Assembly: GCF_014203225.1 (NCBI RefSeq)
Contig: NZ_JACHIO010000017.1
Location: 62,001 to 126,000, forward strand
DNA length: 64,000 nucleotides
Direction: 5' to 3'
Origin: Granulicella mallensis
GTDB taxonomy: Bacteria; Acidobacteriota; Terriglobia; Terriglobales; Acidobacteriaceae
Shown: positions 8,716-18,057 of the stretch, piece after piece
Position numbering within the stretch: position 1 is the first letter of the stretch
Layout: each line of letters starts with the position of its first letter
Notes under the pieces: generated by a model
The model's database searches: none
What the model saw: the letters and a program-made list of their open reading frames with translations, nothing else
Told to the model about the DNA's origin: nothing
Made by a program: the position numbers and the translations under genes

Positions 8716-9665
8716 TGCGTTCGACACGGAACACGCGTCTGCTTTTGGCAGTTCTGCTGCTGATCGTCGCCAACCTTCTGTGGGCCGGACAGGGGGTTGC
8801 GGTCAAACTGCTGGCCGGGGGACTTGGTCCGCTGGCTACGGCCCTGCTTCCGCTTTACTTCATCACGTTCCTCGGCCTGGGTCTTCTGTGCCTCCGTGGA
8901 GACGTCGCCCAGAAGTTCAAGGCCGCGTGGACGCTGCGCCGCGAGTTCTTTCTCGCCGGCATCTGCGGCCAGCTCATGGCCCAGGTGGGGATGACCCTCG
9001 GCATCAGCTGGTCGACGGCCTCGAACGGCGCCATCCTCAGCCTTCTGATCCCGATCTTCGGCGCGCTGATCGCCGTGTGGCTGCTGCGCGAACGGCTCTC
9101 CGCTCTTCGCGTGAGTGTGCTGCTGCTCGGCCTCGCGGGAGTCTTTCTGCTCTCGCCCCTGAATGGAGTGTCCAGTGCAGGAACGCGCAACCATGCACTG
9201 GCCGGAAACCTGCTCATCGCGGCTGGATGCCTGGGCTCCGCGTTCTACAACGTCTACTCGAAGCGGCTCCTGAATCACTTCTCAGGCATCGAGATTCTGT
9301 TCTTCAGCTATCTGCCGACGACGGTTTTCAGCCTGCCTGTTCTTTTTGTGTTCGAACCGCATTGCCTCAGCCACCTGGCCCACCTCACGGTGGTTCAATG
9401 GGGAGCGCTGGGATATTTAGCGATCTTCTTCTATGGCCTGTCGATGGTGTTCTTTCTCCGGGCGCTGGGGACGGTCGATGTCGTGATTGCGTCGGCATCG
9501 CTGTATCTGATGCCGCTGTTCGGTGTCGCTCTGGCGTTCAGCATTCTGGGCGAGCGGCTGGTTCCGAGGGAGTTTTTGGGATCGGCTATCGTGCTTGTCG
9601 CGACGTTGATGCTGTTTCGATTCGACTATTCCGAGCCGCAGGGGAATGGGCTGCGAACGTCTTAG
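8715..9665 (+). CDS. EamA/DMT-family transporter
   Basis: The 316-aa hydrophobic protein shows about ten membrane segments in two homologous EamA halves, e.g. LLLIVANLLWAGQGVAVKLL at the start and LYLMPLFGVALAFSILGERL near the end. The family exports or imports small metabolites; RhaT-like sugar carriers belong to the wider superfamily. The GTG start overlaps the kinase stop (TAGTG), implying translational coupling and a shared pathway. The substrate is unknown; a sugar or sugar derivative handled by the kinase is the simplest inference. Confidence 0.85.
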   Translation: MRSTRNTRLLLAVLLLIVANLLWAGQGVAVKLLAGGLGPLATALLPLYFITFLGLGLLCLRGDVAQKFKAAWTLRREFFLAGICGQLMAQVGMTLGISWSTASNGAILSLLIPIFGALIAVWLLRERLSALRVSVLLLGLAGVFLLSPLNGVSSAGTRNHALAGNLLIAAGCLGSAFYNVYSKRLLNHFSGIEILFFSYLPTTVFSLPVLFVFEPHCLSHLAHLTVVQWGALGYLAIFFYGLSMVFFLRALGTVDVVIASASLYLMPLFGVALAFSILGERLVPREFLGSAIVLVATLMLFRFDYSEPQGNGLRTS

Positions 9666-9702
9666 TTATTTCGTCAGACTGCGCTTCGAGAAGAGATTGA
9701 AG

Positions 9703-10051
9703 TGTGCAAATGGCTTCTTGTGGCAAGCTTCGGAAGGGCACGGTTTCAACCGTGCCGCCAAAGCTGGATTAAGGGGCAATACATCTCTGCCGAAGGCCGG
9801 AGTGAAGGCGCAGCCGTAACGACTGAATTGCTTTCTTCGGTACCGCCAAGGCTGTGCAGGGTTCTCCAAGGATGTATTCGAGGCTGGGGCGATTGGTTTC
9901 GCCACGGCCAAAGAAAGCAATTCAGTCGCTCCGGCTTCGCCTTCACTCCAGCCTTCGGCAGAGCGGTGTAAGTCTTCGGTTCGCCGTTTTGCGGCACGGT
10001 TGAAACCGTGCCCTTCCGATCTGTGCCTTAACAAACTGCTTGCACGGTTTT
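9703..10051. repeat. Long inverted repeat, family D copy 1
   Basis: Arms near 9703-9760 and 9992-10051 share GGAAGGGCACGGTTTCAACC and its complement. A second pair of arms inside contains GAATTGCTTTCTT and AAGAAAGCAATTC. The right half recurs at 42158-42310 and a degraded tip at 33530-33590. No gene is convincing within 9666-10227; the remainder before 10228 is AT-rich with a small palindrome GTTAATTTTTAAC near 10099. Confidence 0.75.
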
Positions 10052-10227
10052 GGTCTCTCTCAGAGATCATTTATTTCAGGGAAGCTCTAACGCCTGAATT
10101 GTTAATTTTTAACATAATACCCGCGAAAATCTCTCACAAGGATTATCCTTCTGTTTTGTGGCTTTTCTGTACGAGATCCCCTGTTCGCTCAACGTAAGCG
10201 GCGGGGCCTCGCAGATAAGAGGGTCCA

Positions 10228-10662
10228 GTGGGTAATGTGAATTATTTTCTCCGAGAACAGAACGGCTTTGTTGTATCGACCGACCCCGGCGACCTTGATC
10301 CAGAGGCAATCTACGGGTTTCTTACGCAGGCGAAGTGGTGGACGGAATTGACCCAGGAGTCGCTCGACCGCGCCCTGCGCAGCTCCCTCTGCTTTTCACT
10401 GAAGGAAGGCGACCGCCAGATCGGCCTGGCCAGGGTCATCACCGACTATGTCACCTACGCCTATCTCTGCGATGTCTTCATTGTGGAAGAGCGGCGGGGG
10501 CAGGGCCTGGGATCGTGGCTGGTCCGCTGCGTGCTGGAGCATCCGGAGCTGAAGCCGCTCAAACGGATCGCCCTCATCACGCACGATGCCCAGACGTTCT
10601 ACCTGAAGCTCGACTTTCGCTTCGCCTCGCAGCCGGACAGCTATATGGAGCGGCTTTCTTAG
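10228..10662 (+). CDS. GNAT-family N-acetyltransferase
   Basis: This 144-aa single-domain protein has the GNAT acetyl-CoA loop RRGQGLG at 89-95, preceded by the beta4 strand YLCDVFIVEE and followed by WLVRCVLEHPEL. The region RIALITHDAQTFYLKLDFRF matches the C-terminal strand and the common GF-like ending. It transfers an acetyl group from acetyl-CoA to an amine on an unknown acceptor. The GTG start is preceded by AGAGGG. It stands alone between two palindromic repeat regions. Confidence 0.85.
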   Translation: MGNVNYFLREQNGFVVSTDPGDLDPEAIYGFLTQAKWWTELTQESLDRALRSSLCFSLKEGDRQIGLARVITDYVTYAYLCDVFIVEERRGQGLGSWLVRCVLEHPELKPLKRIALITHDAQTFYLKLDFRFASQPDSYMERLS

Positions 10663-10697
10663 CGGGGCGCCACAAACATTTGCATCGCGCTCTGCGG

Positions 10698-10835
10698 CAA
10701 GGGTGAAACCCTGGGTTGGCGAATCGCCACAAAGGTAGAGCCCTGAAGGGGCGATCTATCGTGGCTGCTTCGATAGATCGCCCTTTCAGGGCTCTGCATC
10801 CCTCAGCTCCGTAACCCAGGGTTTCACCCTGGGCT
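10698..10835. repeat. Nested inverted repeat, family G
   Basis: The outer arms AGGGTGAAACCCTGGG (about 10700) and CCCAGGGTTTCACCCT (about 10815) enclose inner arms AGAGCCCTGAAGGGGCGAT and ATCGCCCTTTCAGGGCTCT (10737-10795). It lies between the GNAT gene and the 3' end of the convergent catalase gene. The rest of 10663-11002 shows no gene. Only one copy occurs in this window. Confidence 0.75.
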
Positions 10836-11002
10836 GTGATGGAGCCGCCCCTGCGGGGCTGGGATTTGTGACTCGCAATCCCCTTCTGCCTCCACCTAAG
10901 GTTCTCGAATAGACGGCGGCGAAAAAAAGCGCGCCTCCGGTCGAGATGACAAGTTAGGGGTAGGGTTCGTAAGGGCCTAGGGAGCGCCCATAGAGGAACT
11001 CC

Positions 11003-12451
11003 TCAAGCTGATTGCTTTTGCAGCTCCACAAGCGCCTTTGCCACACCCGCACCGTAGGCAGGATCAGCCTTGCTGCAGTTCGAGATGTGGCGCTCCTGGA
11101 CGATCTGCGAGGCGCCAACGATTGCCCGTGCCGTGTTCTCGAACAACCGCTGCTGCTCCTCCGGCGTGAACAGGCGGAACAGAATGCCCGGCTGGGAGAA
11201 GTAGTCGTCGTCATCCTCGCGGAAGTCGAACTTCGCGGCCTCTCCGTTGATCGCCAGCGGCGGCTCGGAGAAGTCCGGCTGCTCCTGCCATTCGCCGTGG
11301 CGGTTCGGCTCATAGCTGATCGTTCGTCCACCGTTGCCGTCGGTTCGCATAGCGCCGTCGCGGTGGTAGCTGTGAACCGGACACCGGGGAGCATTGACGG
11401 GGATGTGATCGTGGTTGACGCCGAGACGGTAGCGCTGGGCGTCGCCGTAGGAGAAGAGCCGCCCCGCGAGCAGCTTGTCGGGCGAGAATCCGATGCCGGG
11501 AATAATGTTGGTCGGCGCGAACGCCACCTGCTCGACCTCCGCGAAGAAGTTCTCCGCATTCCGGTTCAGCTCCATGACTCCGACTTCGATCAGCGGATAG
11601 TCCGCGTGAGGCCAGACCTTGGTGATGTCGAAGGGATGGATGCGATAGGTGTTCGCGTCTTCTTCGGGCATGATCTGGACGTACAGCTTCCAGCGCGGAA
11701 AGTCCCCCTTCTCTATGGACTCGAACAAGTCACGCTGATGGCTCTCACGGTCGCGGCCGATCAGGCTCTCCGCCTCGGCATCGGTGAGATTCTGAATGCC
11801 CTGCTGGGTCTTGAAGGTGAACTTCACCCAGAAGCGCTTGTTCTCCGCGTTGATGAAGCTGTAGGTGTGACTGCCGAAGCCGTGCATGTGCCGCCAGGAG
11901 CGCGGAATGCCGCGGTCCGACATCGTGATGGTGACCTGGTGCAGGCTCTCCGGGAGCAGCGACCAGAAGTCCCACTTCGCGTCAGGGTTGTGAACGCCGG
12001 AGCGTGGGTCGCGCTTGACGACGTGGTTGAGGTCAGGGAACTTCAAGGGGTCGCGGATGAAGAAGACCGGGGTGTTGTTCCCGACGAGGTCCCAGTTCCC
12101 TTCTTCGGTGTAGAACTTCATCGCGAATCCGCGGATGTCGCGCTCGGCATCGGCCGCGCCGCGCTCTCCGCCTACCGTGGAGAACCGAGTGAACATGGGA
12201 GTCTGCTTGCCGACTTCGGAGAAGATCTTCGCCTTGGTGTACTGGGTGATGTCGTGGGTCACGGTGAAGGTGCCGTAGGCTCCAGCGCCCTTGGCGTGCA
12301 TGCGCCGCTCGGGGATGACCTCGCGGTCGAAGTGCGCCAGCTTCTCGATGAGCCACACATTTTCCATCAAGGCCGGGCCGCGCTTGCCGGCGGTTGCGAT
12401 GTTTTGGTTGTTGTCGACGGGGGCTCCAAATTTGGTTGTGAGCTTCTTCAT
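11003..12451 (-). CDS. katA: Monofunctional haem catalase
   Basis: The 482-aa enzyme has the size and motifs of a small-subunit catalase converting hydrogen peroxide to water and oxygen. [13 protein letters not shown] contains the catalytic His52. [13 protein letters not shown] holds the distal Asn (124/125), and [14 protein letters not shown] near residue 335 carries the proximal haem Tyr. There is no signal peptide, so it is cytosolic. A GAGGTGAT Shine-Dalgarno precedes the ATG. It is a single-gene unit. The gene symbol is by family resemblance only. Confidence 0.95.
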   Translation of the reverse strand: MKKLTTKFGAPVDNNQNIATAGKRGPALMENVWLIEKLAHFDREVIPERRMHAKGAGAYGTFTVTHDITQYTKAKIFSEVGKQTPMFTRFSTVGGERGAADAERDIRGFAMKFYTEEGNWDLVGNNTPVFFIRDPLKFPDLNHVVKRDPRSGVHNPDAKWDFWSLLPESLHQVTITMSDRGIPRSWRHMHGFGSHTYSFINAENKRFWVKFTFKTQQGIQNLTDAEAESLIGRDRESHQRDLFESIEKGDFPRWKLYVQIMPEEDANTYRIHPFDITKVWPHADYPLIEVGVMELNRNAENFFAEVEQVAFAPTNIIPGIGFSPDKLLAGRLFSYGDAQRYRLGVNHDHIPVNAPRCPVHSYHRDGAMRTDGNGGRTISYEPNRHGEWQEQPDFSEPPLAINGEAAKFDFREDDDDYFSQPGILFRLFTPEEQQRLFENTARAIVGASQIVQERHISNCSKADPAYGAGVAKALVELQKQSA

Positions 12452-12605
12452 CTGCCTGTATCACCTCGAAGACCAAGATAGGCAGCGGTGGTTGGCGGAG
12501 GTAGTGTGCGGAGCCTATGGGTCTTATAGGTGGAGGCTTCTAGATCGAGCAGTGCGTGGTGAGTATGCTTTTGGGGATTGAGGTGAGTTTGAATGCCTTG
12601 CTTTT

Positions 12606-12776
12606 GCTTTTCTTGTTGTCATTCCGAGCGTAGCGAGTGAACCTGCTGTCTCCCGTTTTTAAACTATGCTGGCACCAGCCAAACCTCTTGCCTCTACTCG
12701 CTATGCGAGTAACCCGAACGAAGAACGGGAGGAAGCAGGTTCACTCGCTACGCTCGGAATGACAACAAGAAAAGCA
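12606..12776. repeat. Long inverted repeat, family B copy 1
   Basis: Arms of about 55 bases (12606-12660 and 12721-12776) are near-perfect complements built on TTGTTGTCATTCCGAGCG and AACCTGCT...CCCGTT. A further CTGCGGGAATGAC-type piece and A-rich CAAAAGC runs extend to about 12870. Other copies are at 16316, 40084, 57191 and 62571. Nothing else recognisable lies in 12452-12998. Confidence 0.85.
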
Positions 12777-12998
12777 AAGGCAAAAGCAGAAGCAGATTCC
12801 CTGCGGGAATGACAACAAGAAAAACAAATGCAACCGCAACTGCAACTGCAAAGGCAAAAAACAACTGCAACTACTTCTTTTCTTTGCGCAATCTTGCCCC
12901 TTCGGGGCTAAGACCACGCCTTTTCACTAGTATTGAGATGGCGGCCTAGAAGCTCGCCGGTTTTGTGACTTACCCACTTGCTCGACAGGAGATCGCTT

Positions 12999-13472
12999 AT
13001 GACAACGCCCGCTCCCAATCTCGTTCCCCCCTTCGATCGCGACACGGCTGCTCAGAAAGTACGGAAAGCCGAAGACGGCTGGAACTCGCGCGACCCGGAG
13101 AAGGTCTCCCTGGTCTATACCGTCGATAGCGTCTGGCGTAACCGGGCTGAGTTCGTGAATGGCCGTGAACAGATCGTCGAGTTTCTGCGCAGGAAGTGGA
13201 ACAAGGAACTCGACTACAGATTAATCAAGGAACTCTGGGCCTTCGATGGCGACCGCATCGCCGTTCGCTTTGCGTATGAGTGGCATGACGACGCAGGTAA
13301 CTGGTACCGCTCCTATGGCAATGAGAACTGGGAGTTCGCTCCGGATGGATTGATGCATCATCGGTATGCCTGCATCAACGATCTGCCCATCAAGGAATCA
13401 GACCGGCTGTTCCACTGGCCGCTCGGCCGTAGGCCAGACGATCATCCCAGCCTGAGCGATCTCGAACTCTAA
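12999..13472 (+). CDS. DUF1348 (NTF2/SnoaL-like) protein
   Basis: The 157-aa protein starts at ATG 12999, chosen because AGGAG lies at 12987-12991; an upstream TTG at 12978 is less likely. The sequence ([67 protein letters not shown]) matches the DUF1348 family of small cone-shaped NTF2-like folds. No catalytic role is established for the family. It is followed after 83 bases by a LysR gene in the same direction. Confidence 0.85.
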   Translation: MTTPAPNLVPPFDRDTAAQKVRKAEDGWNSRDPEKVSLVYTVDSVWRNRAEFVNGREQIVEFLRRKWNKELDYRLIKELWAFDGDRIAVRFAYEWHDDAGNWYRSYGNENWEFAPDGLMHHRYACINDLPIKESDRLFHWPLGRRPDDHPSLSDLEL

Positions 13473-13555
13473 CAACAACGCCCCAACCGAATTGAATCAT
13501 TCGCCAGGCAGGCCACTCAGCAGAGATCGTTGAGTGGCCTGTCAGGAAGAGCAAC

Positions 13556-14449
13556 ATGGAACTCCATCAGCTCCGTTATTTTTGTTCCGTCGTAAAGAAC
13601 GGCAGCTTCACGAAAGCCGCCGAGGAAGAGGGCATTGCTCAGCCCTCTCTGTCCCAACAGATCCGTCGGCTCGAAAGATCTGTTGGGGCGGAGTTGTTTG
13701 AGCGGCTTGGCCGTTCGGTTCGCCTGACGCAGGCTGGCTCCGTCTTTCATCCCTATGCGGAGAACATCCTCCATCAATCCAAGCTGGCAACGGCGCAGGT
13801 GAGGCAACTGGAGACGGAGCCTCGTGGATCGCTTCGCATCGGCGTGATCCCAACGGTACTTCCCTACCTGGTTGCGCCGCGATTGCAGGAGTTCACCAGG
13901 AGTTATCCCGATATTGAGATCACTCTTGAAGAAGACCTGACCGAACGGCTTGTGGAGAGGCTGCAGGCGGCCGATCTCGATCTCATCATCGTCAGCCTTC
14001 CGATGAAACGCGCTGACCTGGTGTGCAGCGAACTACTCCGCGATCCGCTGGTGCTGGTTACTCCCAAGGGCCACAAGCTGGTCTCCCAGCCGCTGGCCAG
14101 CAAGATGGACCTGACGGGAGAGAAGCTGCTGCTACTCAAAGAGGGACACTGCTTTCGCGAAGATATGCTGATGGCGTGCAAGCGCGGCAAGACAGAGATG
14201 GCGCCGGCCTTCGAGTCCAATCACTTCGGATCGATCTTTCCGCTGGTGGCTGCGGGAGCGGGCGTTACGATTGCACCTTCGATGGCGGCGGCGCATGCAA
14301 AAGATTGTTCGATCGTGCCGCTGGCCAAGCCGCAGGTTCGGCGTATCGGTTATACGAGGCTCAAGGGTGGGACGAACTTTAAATCTCTGACGGTATTTAC
14401 GCAGTGGCTGCGGGAGATTGCTGCGGAGATGAGTAGGTCAGGACGATAG
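13556..14449 (+). CDS. LysR-family transcriptional regulator
   Basis: The 297-aa protein opens with the LysR helix-turn-helix (MELHQLRYFCSVVKNGSFTKAAEEEGIAQPSLSQQIRRLE, residues 1-40 or so). A linker helix and a two-lobed effector domain (RGSLRIGVIPTVLPYLVAP onward) follow. The pattern is close to OxyR/CynR-like LysR proteins, but there is no OxyR-style redox Cys pair that I can identify. AGGAAGAG before the ATG supports the start. Its target is unknown; the upstream DUF1348 gene in the same orientation is the nearest candidate. Confidence 0.9.
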   Translation: MELHQLRYFCSVVKNGSFTKAAEEEGIAQPSLSQQIRRLERSVGAELFERLGRSVRLTQAGSVFHPYAENILHQSKLATAQVRQLETEPRGSLRIGVIPTVLPYLVAPRLQEFTRSYPDIEITLEEDLTERLVERLQAADLDLIIVSLPMKRADLVCSELLRDPLVLVTPKGHKLVSQPLASKMDLTGEKLLLLKEGHCFREDMLMACKRGKTEMAPAFESNHFGSIFPLVAAGAGVTIAPSMAAAHAKDCSIVPLAKPQVRRIGYTRLKGGTNFKSLTVFTQWLREIAAEMSRSGR

Positions 14450-14479
14450 TTATATTTTTATTTCTCTGACTTCAGAAAC

Positions 14480-14698
14480 GTCATCCTGAGCGGAGCGTCC
14501 CGGCCCTTGGGGACGCGGAGTCGAAGGACCCCGAGCGTTGCAATCTTGCCTATGCCCTTTGCACCTTTTCTACCTCAAGCTTTCGCGCCTGAATTTTTGT
14601 GCTGGAAAAGGTCCTGACCTCATGGGCTAGATAGAGCCCCTCGGGGTCCTTCGACTGCGTAGCTCGCAAAGTACGCGAGCTACTCCGCTCAGGATGAC
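14480..14698. repeat. Composite palindromic repeat, family A copy 2
   Basis: This is the second copy of the element at 1427-1675. It has the same GTCATCCTGAGCG arm, the same CCTTTTCTACCTCAAGC and GGAAAAGGTCC central segment, and the same CTCAGGATGAC end. It lies between the LysR gene and the convergent hydrolase gene. The 14699-14837 remainder contains a short palindrome GGCGCGCACGATATCGTGCG near 14790 just past the hydrolase stop. Confidence 0.8.
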
Positions 14699-14837
14699 GA
14701 TTCTGGGGGGATGCGAACAAAAACATATCGGAGCATCCATCTTTCTTGGTTCGTTCTAAGAATTCAGGGCAATTACTTAAAGCCAACCGGCGCGCACGAT
14801 ATCGTGCGCGCCGGCTTGATGGAGCTTGAAGATCAAG

Positions 14838-15611
14838 TTACTTCGCAGCTTCTTCAATCAGGTCCGCCACGGCCTTGGGGTGGGAGATCATGACGACGTG
14901 CGAAGCGCCCTTGATGGCGACAGTGTGCTTCGAGTGCGCTCTATCCGCCATAAAGATGCTTGTCTGCTGAGGAATATTCTTGTCCTTATCACCATAGATA
15001 AAGTAAGACGGAATCGTCTTCCAGGCTGGATCGGTAGAGGCTTCACCCAGAGCTGCCGCTGCGATCGGACGCTGCGTCGCAGCCATGACCTTTGTCTCTG
15101 GCTCCGGCACGTCGGCCGCAAACTGGTCGTGGAACTTGTCCTGCTGGATGTAGAGATCCTTGCCACCACCGGGAAGATCGACCGGGGGAGCGAGCGTGGG
15201 TTCAAGGGTGGCCCCAGGGAACTTGCCTAACAGGCCGCCGACAGTTTCACCGGCTTCCGGAGCCATGGCTGAGACAAAGACCAGCGACTTCACATTGTCC
15301 TTGCCGAAGGCGGCTTCACTGATCACAAATCCACCATAAGAGTGGCCAACCAGCACGACAGGCGTCTTGATTCCCGCAACGATGTTCGCGACATAGTCCG
15401 CGTCGCTCTTCACGCCGCGCAGTGGGTTGGAGGCCGCGACAACGGTGTAGCCATCCTTTTCAAGGATCTTGACTACGCCATTCCAGCTTGAGTTATCCGC
15501 GAAAGCACCATGGACCAGGACGACCGTTGGCTTTGTGGGTTCAACTGCCTTTGCAGATGAAGCGGAGAGGGCGACGAAGGCGACGGCGAGAGCTGCAACA
15601 AGTTTTTTCAT
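14838..15611 (-). CDS. Secreted alpha/beta hydrolase
   Basis: The 257-aa protein starts at ATG 15611 (AAGGAAAA just upstream) with a clear signal peptide (MKKLVAALAVAFVALSASSAKA). The alpha/beta hydrolase fold is shown by VVLVHGAFADNSSW (oxyanion-hole HG), the nucleophile elbow VGHSYGGF, the acid region YFIYGDKDKNIP and the His in GASHVVMISHP. It resembles the EstC/hydroxynitrile-lyase-like subfamily often annotated only as alpha/beta hydrolase. The substrate is unknown. It is divergent from an OhrR-like MarR gene, with two palindromic sites between them, so it is probably controlled by that regulator. Confidence 0.88.
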   Translation of the reverse strand: MKKLVAALAVAFVALSASSAKAVEPTKPTVVLVHGAFADNSSWNGVVKILEKDGYTVVAASNPLRGVKSDADYVANIVAGIKTPVVLVGHSYGGFVISEAAFGKDNVKSLVFVSAMAPEAGETVGGLLGKFPGATLEPTLAPPVDLPGGGKDLYIQQDKFHDQFAADVPEPETKVMAATQRPIAAAALGEASTDPAWKTIPSYFIYGDKDKNIPQQTSIFMADRAHSKHTVAIKGASHVVMISHPKAVADLIEEAAK

Positions 15612-15670
15612 TTTAGATTTTCCTTTCGAATTTCTGTTCACCTGCGTTGATTCCAATCGCACAATATATC

Positions 15671-15680
15671 TCGCATGCGA
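15671..15680. promoter_or_regulatory. Candidate MarR/OhrR operator, site 1
   Basis: TCGCATGCGA is a perfect palindrome within ATATCTCGCATGCGATTCAA, in the 172-base divergent region between the hydrolase (start 15611) and the MarR gene (start 15784). A near copy in inverted orientation lies at 15739-15752. Confidence 0.5.
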
Positions 15681-15738
15681 TTCAATCGACCACGATGTAA
15701 ATCTACCTGCCGATCCGCTCTATGTCAATTGCGATTTG

Positions 15739-15752
15739 ATCGTATGCGATAT
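15739..15752. promoter_or_regulatory. Candidate MarR/OhrR operator, site 2
   Basis: ATCGTATGCGATAT is an imperfect palindrome. Its reverse complement, ATATCGCATACGAT, lines up with site 1 (ATATCTCGCATGCGAT). It sits 32 bases before the MarR start, suitable for autorepression. Confidence 0.5.
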
Positions 15753-15783
15753 AAAATTTACGTGGAGTTCACGAGGCCCACTT

Positions 15784-16263
15784 ATGAACGCGAAGAAGAA
15801 GGTTCCTTTTATCGATCCGGCCGATCCAGCCAACCCCAAACTCAGCAATTTTCTTTGCTTTGCGGTCTATTCAGCCAACCTTGCGTATGGGAAAGCCTAC
15901 AAGCCGATTCTCGAAAAGCTCGGACTGACCTATACGCAATACATCACGATCGTCGCGCTCTGGGAGGAAGACAACCAGACGGTGAGCAGCCTGGGGGAGA
16001 AGCTGTTTCTCGAATCCAATACCCTGACCCCCATCCTCAAGAAGCTCGAAGCGCTGGGATATCTGCGGCGGCAGAGAGATGCAGAGGACGAACGCCGCGT
16101 CTTTGTAAGCCTGACCGACGCGGGACGGCGCTTGAGAGAGAAAGGCCTGGGAATGAGCCTCTCCAAGGCTATCGGCCTGACAGCCGAGGAATATCCGCAG
16201 GTACAGAAAGCTATCGTCACCCTGCGCAACAATCTCATCAAAGCCGTCGAGGGGTATGAATAA
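15784..16263 (+). CDS. OhrR-like MarR-family regulator
   Basis: The 159-aa protein starts at ATG 15784, where the family similarity begins; ACGAGG lies five bases upstream. LSNFLCFAVYSANLAYGKAYKPILEKLGLTYTQYITIVALWE matches the OhrR subgroup, and Cys25 aligns with the peroxide-sensing Cys of OhrR. The winged helix ends in the usual DERR wing (RDAEDERRVFVSLTDAGR). OhrR proteins release DNA when this Cys is oxidised by organic hydroperoxides. Here the divergent target is an alpha/beta hydrolase, not the usual Ohr thiol peroxidase. Confidence 0.88.
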   Translation: MNAKKKVPFIDPADPANPKLSNFLCFAVYSANLAYGKAYKPILEKLGLTYTQYITIVALWEEDNQTVSSLGEKLFLESNTLTPILKKLEALGYLRRQRDAEDERRVFVSLTDAGRRLREKGLGMSLSKAIGLTAEEYPQVQKAIVTLRNNLIKAVEGYE

Positions 16264-16315
16264 AAGAGCTGCGCGGTCAAAGCGCGTGGGACGATTTTAA
16301 GGCGCTTTTGTTGTT

Positions 16316-16483
16316 GCTTTTCTTGTTGTCATTCCGAGCATAGCGAGGAAGCTGCTTCCTCCTGTTCTTCGTTCGGATTACTCGCATGGTGGGTAGAAGC
16401 AAGAGGTTTAGCTTGTACCGGCACGAGTTAAAAACGGGAGGAAGCAGGTTCCTCGCTGCGCTCGGAATGACAACCAGAAAGGC
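16316..16483. repeat. Long inverted repeat, family B copy 2
   Basis: The left arm GCTTTTCTTGTTGTCATTCC (about 16316) and right arm GGAATGACAACCAGAAAGGC (about 16464) carry the family B core CGAGC..AGCGAGGAA/TTCCTCGCTGCGCTCG. It lies between the 3' ends of the MarR gene and the convergent phosphoesterase gene. Confidence 0.8.
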
Positions 16484-16565
16484 AAAGGCAACAACAGCAA
16501 AAGCAACAACAACAGCAAAAGCAACAACAACAGCAAAGGCAATAACAACAGCAAAAGCACCAGCG
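16484..16565. repeat. Tandem CAACAACAACAGCAAAAG repeat
   Basis: About four imperfect copies of an 18-base unit (AGCAACAACAACAGCAAA) run directly from the family B arm to the stop of the phosphoesterase gene at 16573. There are no spacers, so it is not a CRISPR. It looks like expansion of the A-rich tail seen at other family B copies. Confidence 0.7.
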
Positions 16566-16572
16566 AACCGCG

Positions 16573-17955
16573 TCAGATCGTGTCCGTGAACGCAATCTGC
16601 TCGTACACCCCATCGGGCGGGACCTGGTAGTAGTTGACCACAGCAGGTTCTGCGCCATTGAGCGTCATGATGGCGAAGGCGTTGTTGTAGTCACCGTCCG
16701 TGCTCCCGAGGTTCGCGGCGGGGTTCCAGGTAGGCAGCGTTGTTACCTGGGCGTTCAGGAGACTGGTATCGGCGATGTAGTCCTGCTGGTTGGTGAAGAC
16801 CGGCACAGCCGAGGCGCCGACGCAGCGTCCGCGCACTAATCCCAGATACGGATCGTAGAGAGCGAGCGTGTGCTCGTGTCCCCAGAACCAGATGTCGACC
16901 TTGGGCAGAACGCTTTGAAAGTTAGCCAGGAGGTTGGGGTTATAGGCTGATGGTTGACCGGCAGCATTGTTCCCCACCGAGATGAACGGCGAGAACAACT
17001 GATGGTGCGAGAGCAAGGCGATCCTGCGATTGCCGGCCTGTTGGATTTTGCCGAGGTGCCAATCAGCTTCGTTCCAACCGTTCTTGTTATACAGGCTGGT
17101 CATATTAGTGTTCACGGTAAACGGATCGCAGTCGTTATAACCGGTGTCCATGGCGAGAAGCTGCCAGTAGTCGTTCTGCAGGCAGAAGTAACTGGACTTC
17201 TGCCCGATCTGATCGAGCAGCCAATAGTAGCCGTCGCCGCCCGAGTACATGTCGTGATTGCCGCACAGACTGTACAGCGGAATGTTGCCCAGCACCTGGC
17301 GGCAGATCGCAAGAAAGTTATCGTTCGCCTCGCTCTGCGTGCCGGCAAAGTAGATGTCGCCGAGGTGTAGCAGGATGTCCGGCTTGAAGCTGGCAACCTG
17401 CTGCAGTAGATTCGTTGCCGTCGAGCCACCTGTTCCCCAGTCGCCGATAATCGCGATCTTAACCTGATCGGGGATCGTGACGACGACGTTCTGGTTGGGC
17501 CGATACGGCAGACTGCCGAGCGAAGCCTTAAAGCCCAGATAGGTTGTCACGCATTCAAACCAGCCGAGCGCATTGCATGGGCTGTCGCGCAACTGTGCTG
17601 CATAGATAGCTGAGTTCTGCTGATTCCCCGTCATCTCGGCCCACAGAAACCTGGCTGCCGTCTCGGCGCAGTCGACCGCCAACCCGGCGGTGCCCACAGC
17701 TTCGGACACGATGGCCGGCGGTGGTGAAGTGACTGCGGCGGGAGCCGGTTGCCCTGCGGAGAGCGGCACGCCGATGAGATGGGCCGGCGCCATCAAATCG
17801 TCTTCCGTGGGAGGAGGCGTCGTTGAGACCACTGAGCTTTTCAGGACGTGGGGAGACGCCGCGTCCTGATGCTTGAGCTGGACCGCATGCACAGCCGATT
17901 GCCAAAGCGAAAGGATCGGGGATCGATACGTGGCGTACGACTTCGGACTGGACAT
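16573..17955 (-). CDS. Calcineurin-like metallophosphoesterase
   Basis: The 460-aa protein has the dinuclear metal motifs in order: IIGDWGTGG, LLHLGDIYFAG, SLCGNHDMYSGG, ALLSHHQLF and FWGHEHTLALY. The N-terminal 130 or so residues precede this domain and have no recognised fold; no export signal is evident. The family hydrolyses phosphoesters with Mn/Fe/Zn pairs, but its substrates vary and cannot be read from the sequence. TTGAGG precedes the ATG. It is isolated between repeat elements. Confidence 0.85.
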   Translation of the reverse strand: MSSPKSYATYRSPILSLWQSAVHAVQLKHQDAASPHVLKSSVVSTTPPPTEDDLMAPAHLIGVPLSAGQPAPAAVTSPPPAIVSEAVGTAGLAVDCAETAARFLWAEMTGNQQNSAIYAAQLRDSPCNALGWFECVTTYLGFKASLGSLPYRPNQNVVVTIPDQVKIAIIGDWGTGGSTATNLLQQVASFKPDILLHLGDIYFAGTQSEANDNFLAICRQVLGNIPLYSLCGNHDMYSGGDGYYWLLDQIGQKSSYFCLQNDYWQLLAMDTGYNDCDPFTVNTNMTSLYNKNGWNEADWHLGKIQQAGNRRIALLSHHQLFSPFISVGNNAAGQPSAYNPNLLANFQSVLPKVDIWFWGHEHTLALYDPYLGLVRGRCVGASAVPVFTNQQDYIADTSLLNAQVTTLPTWNPAANLGSTDGDYNNAFAIMTLNGAEPAVVNYYQVPPDGVYEQIAFTDTI

Positions 17956-18057
17956 GAGCGGGCCTCAAAGACAAAAAGGATGATGTTAGGAGGCATGCTA
18001 CTTCATCCGTGTTTCAGTTTGTTCATCCTCTATCAGCGTAAAGTTTTTTAACTATGG

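Noticed and set aside
11012-12481. 489-codon plus-strand frame
   Set aside because: It is antisense to catalase, whose catalytic residues are all present.
16484-16565. Possible CRISPR array
   Set aside because: The 18-base units abut each other without spacers; it is a simple tandem repeat.
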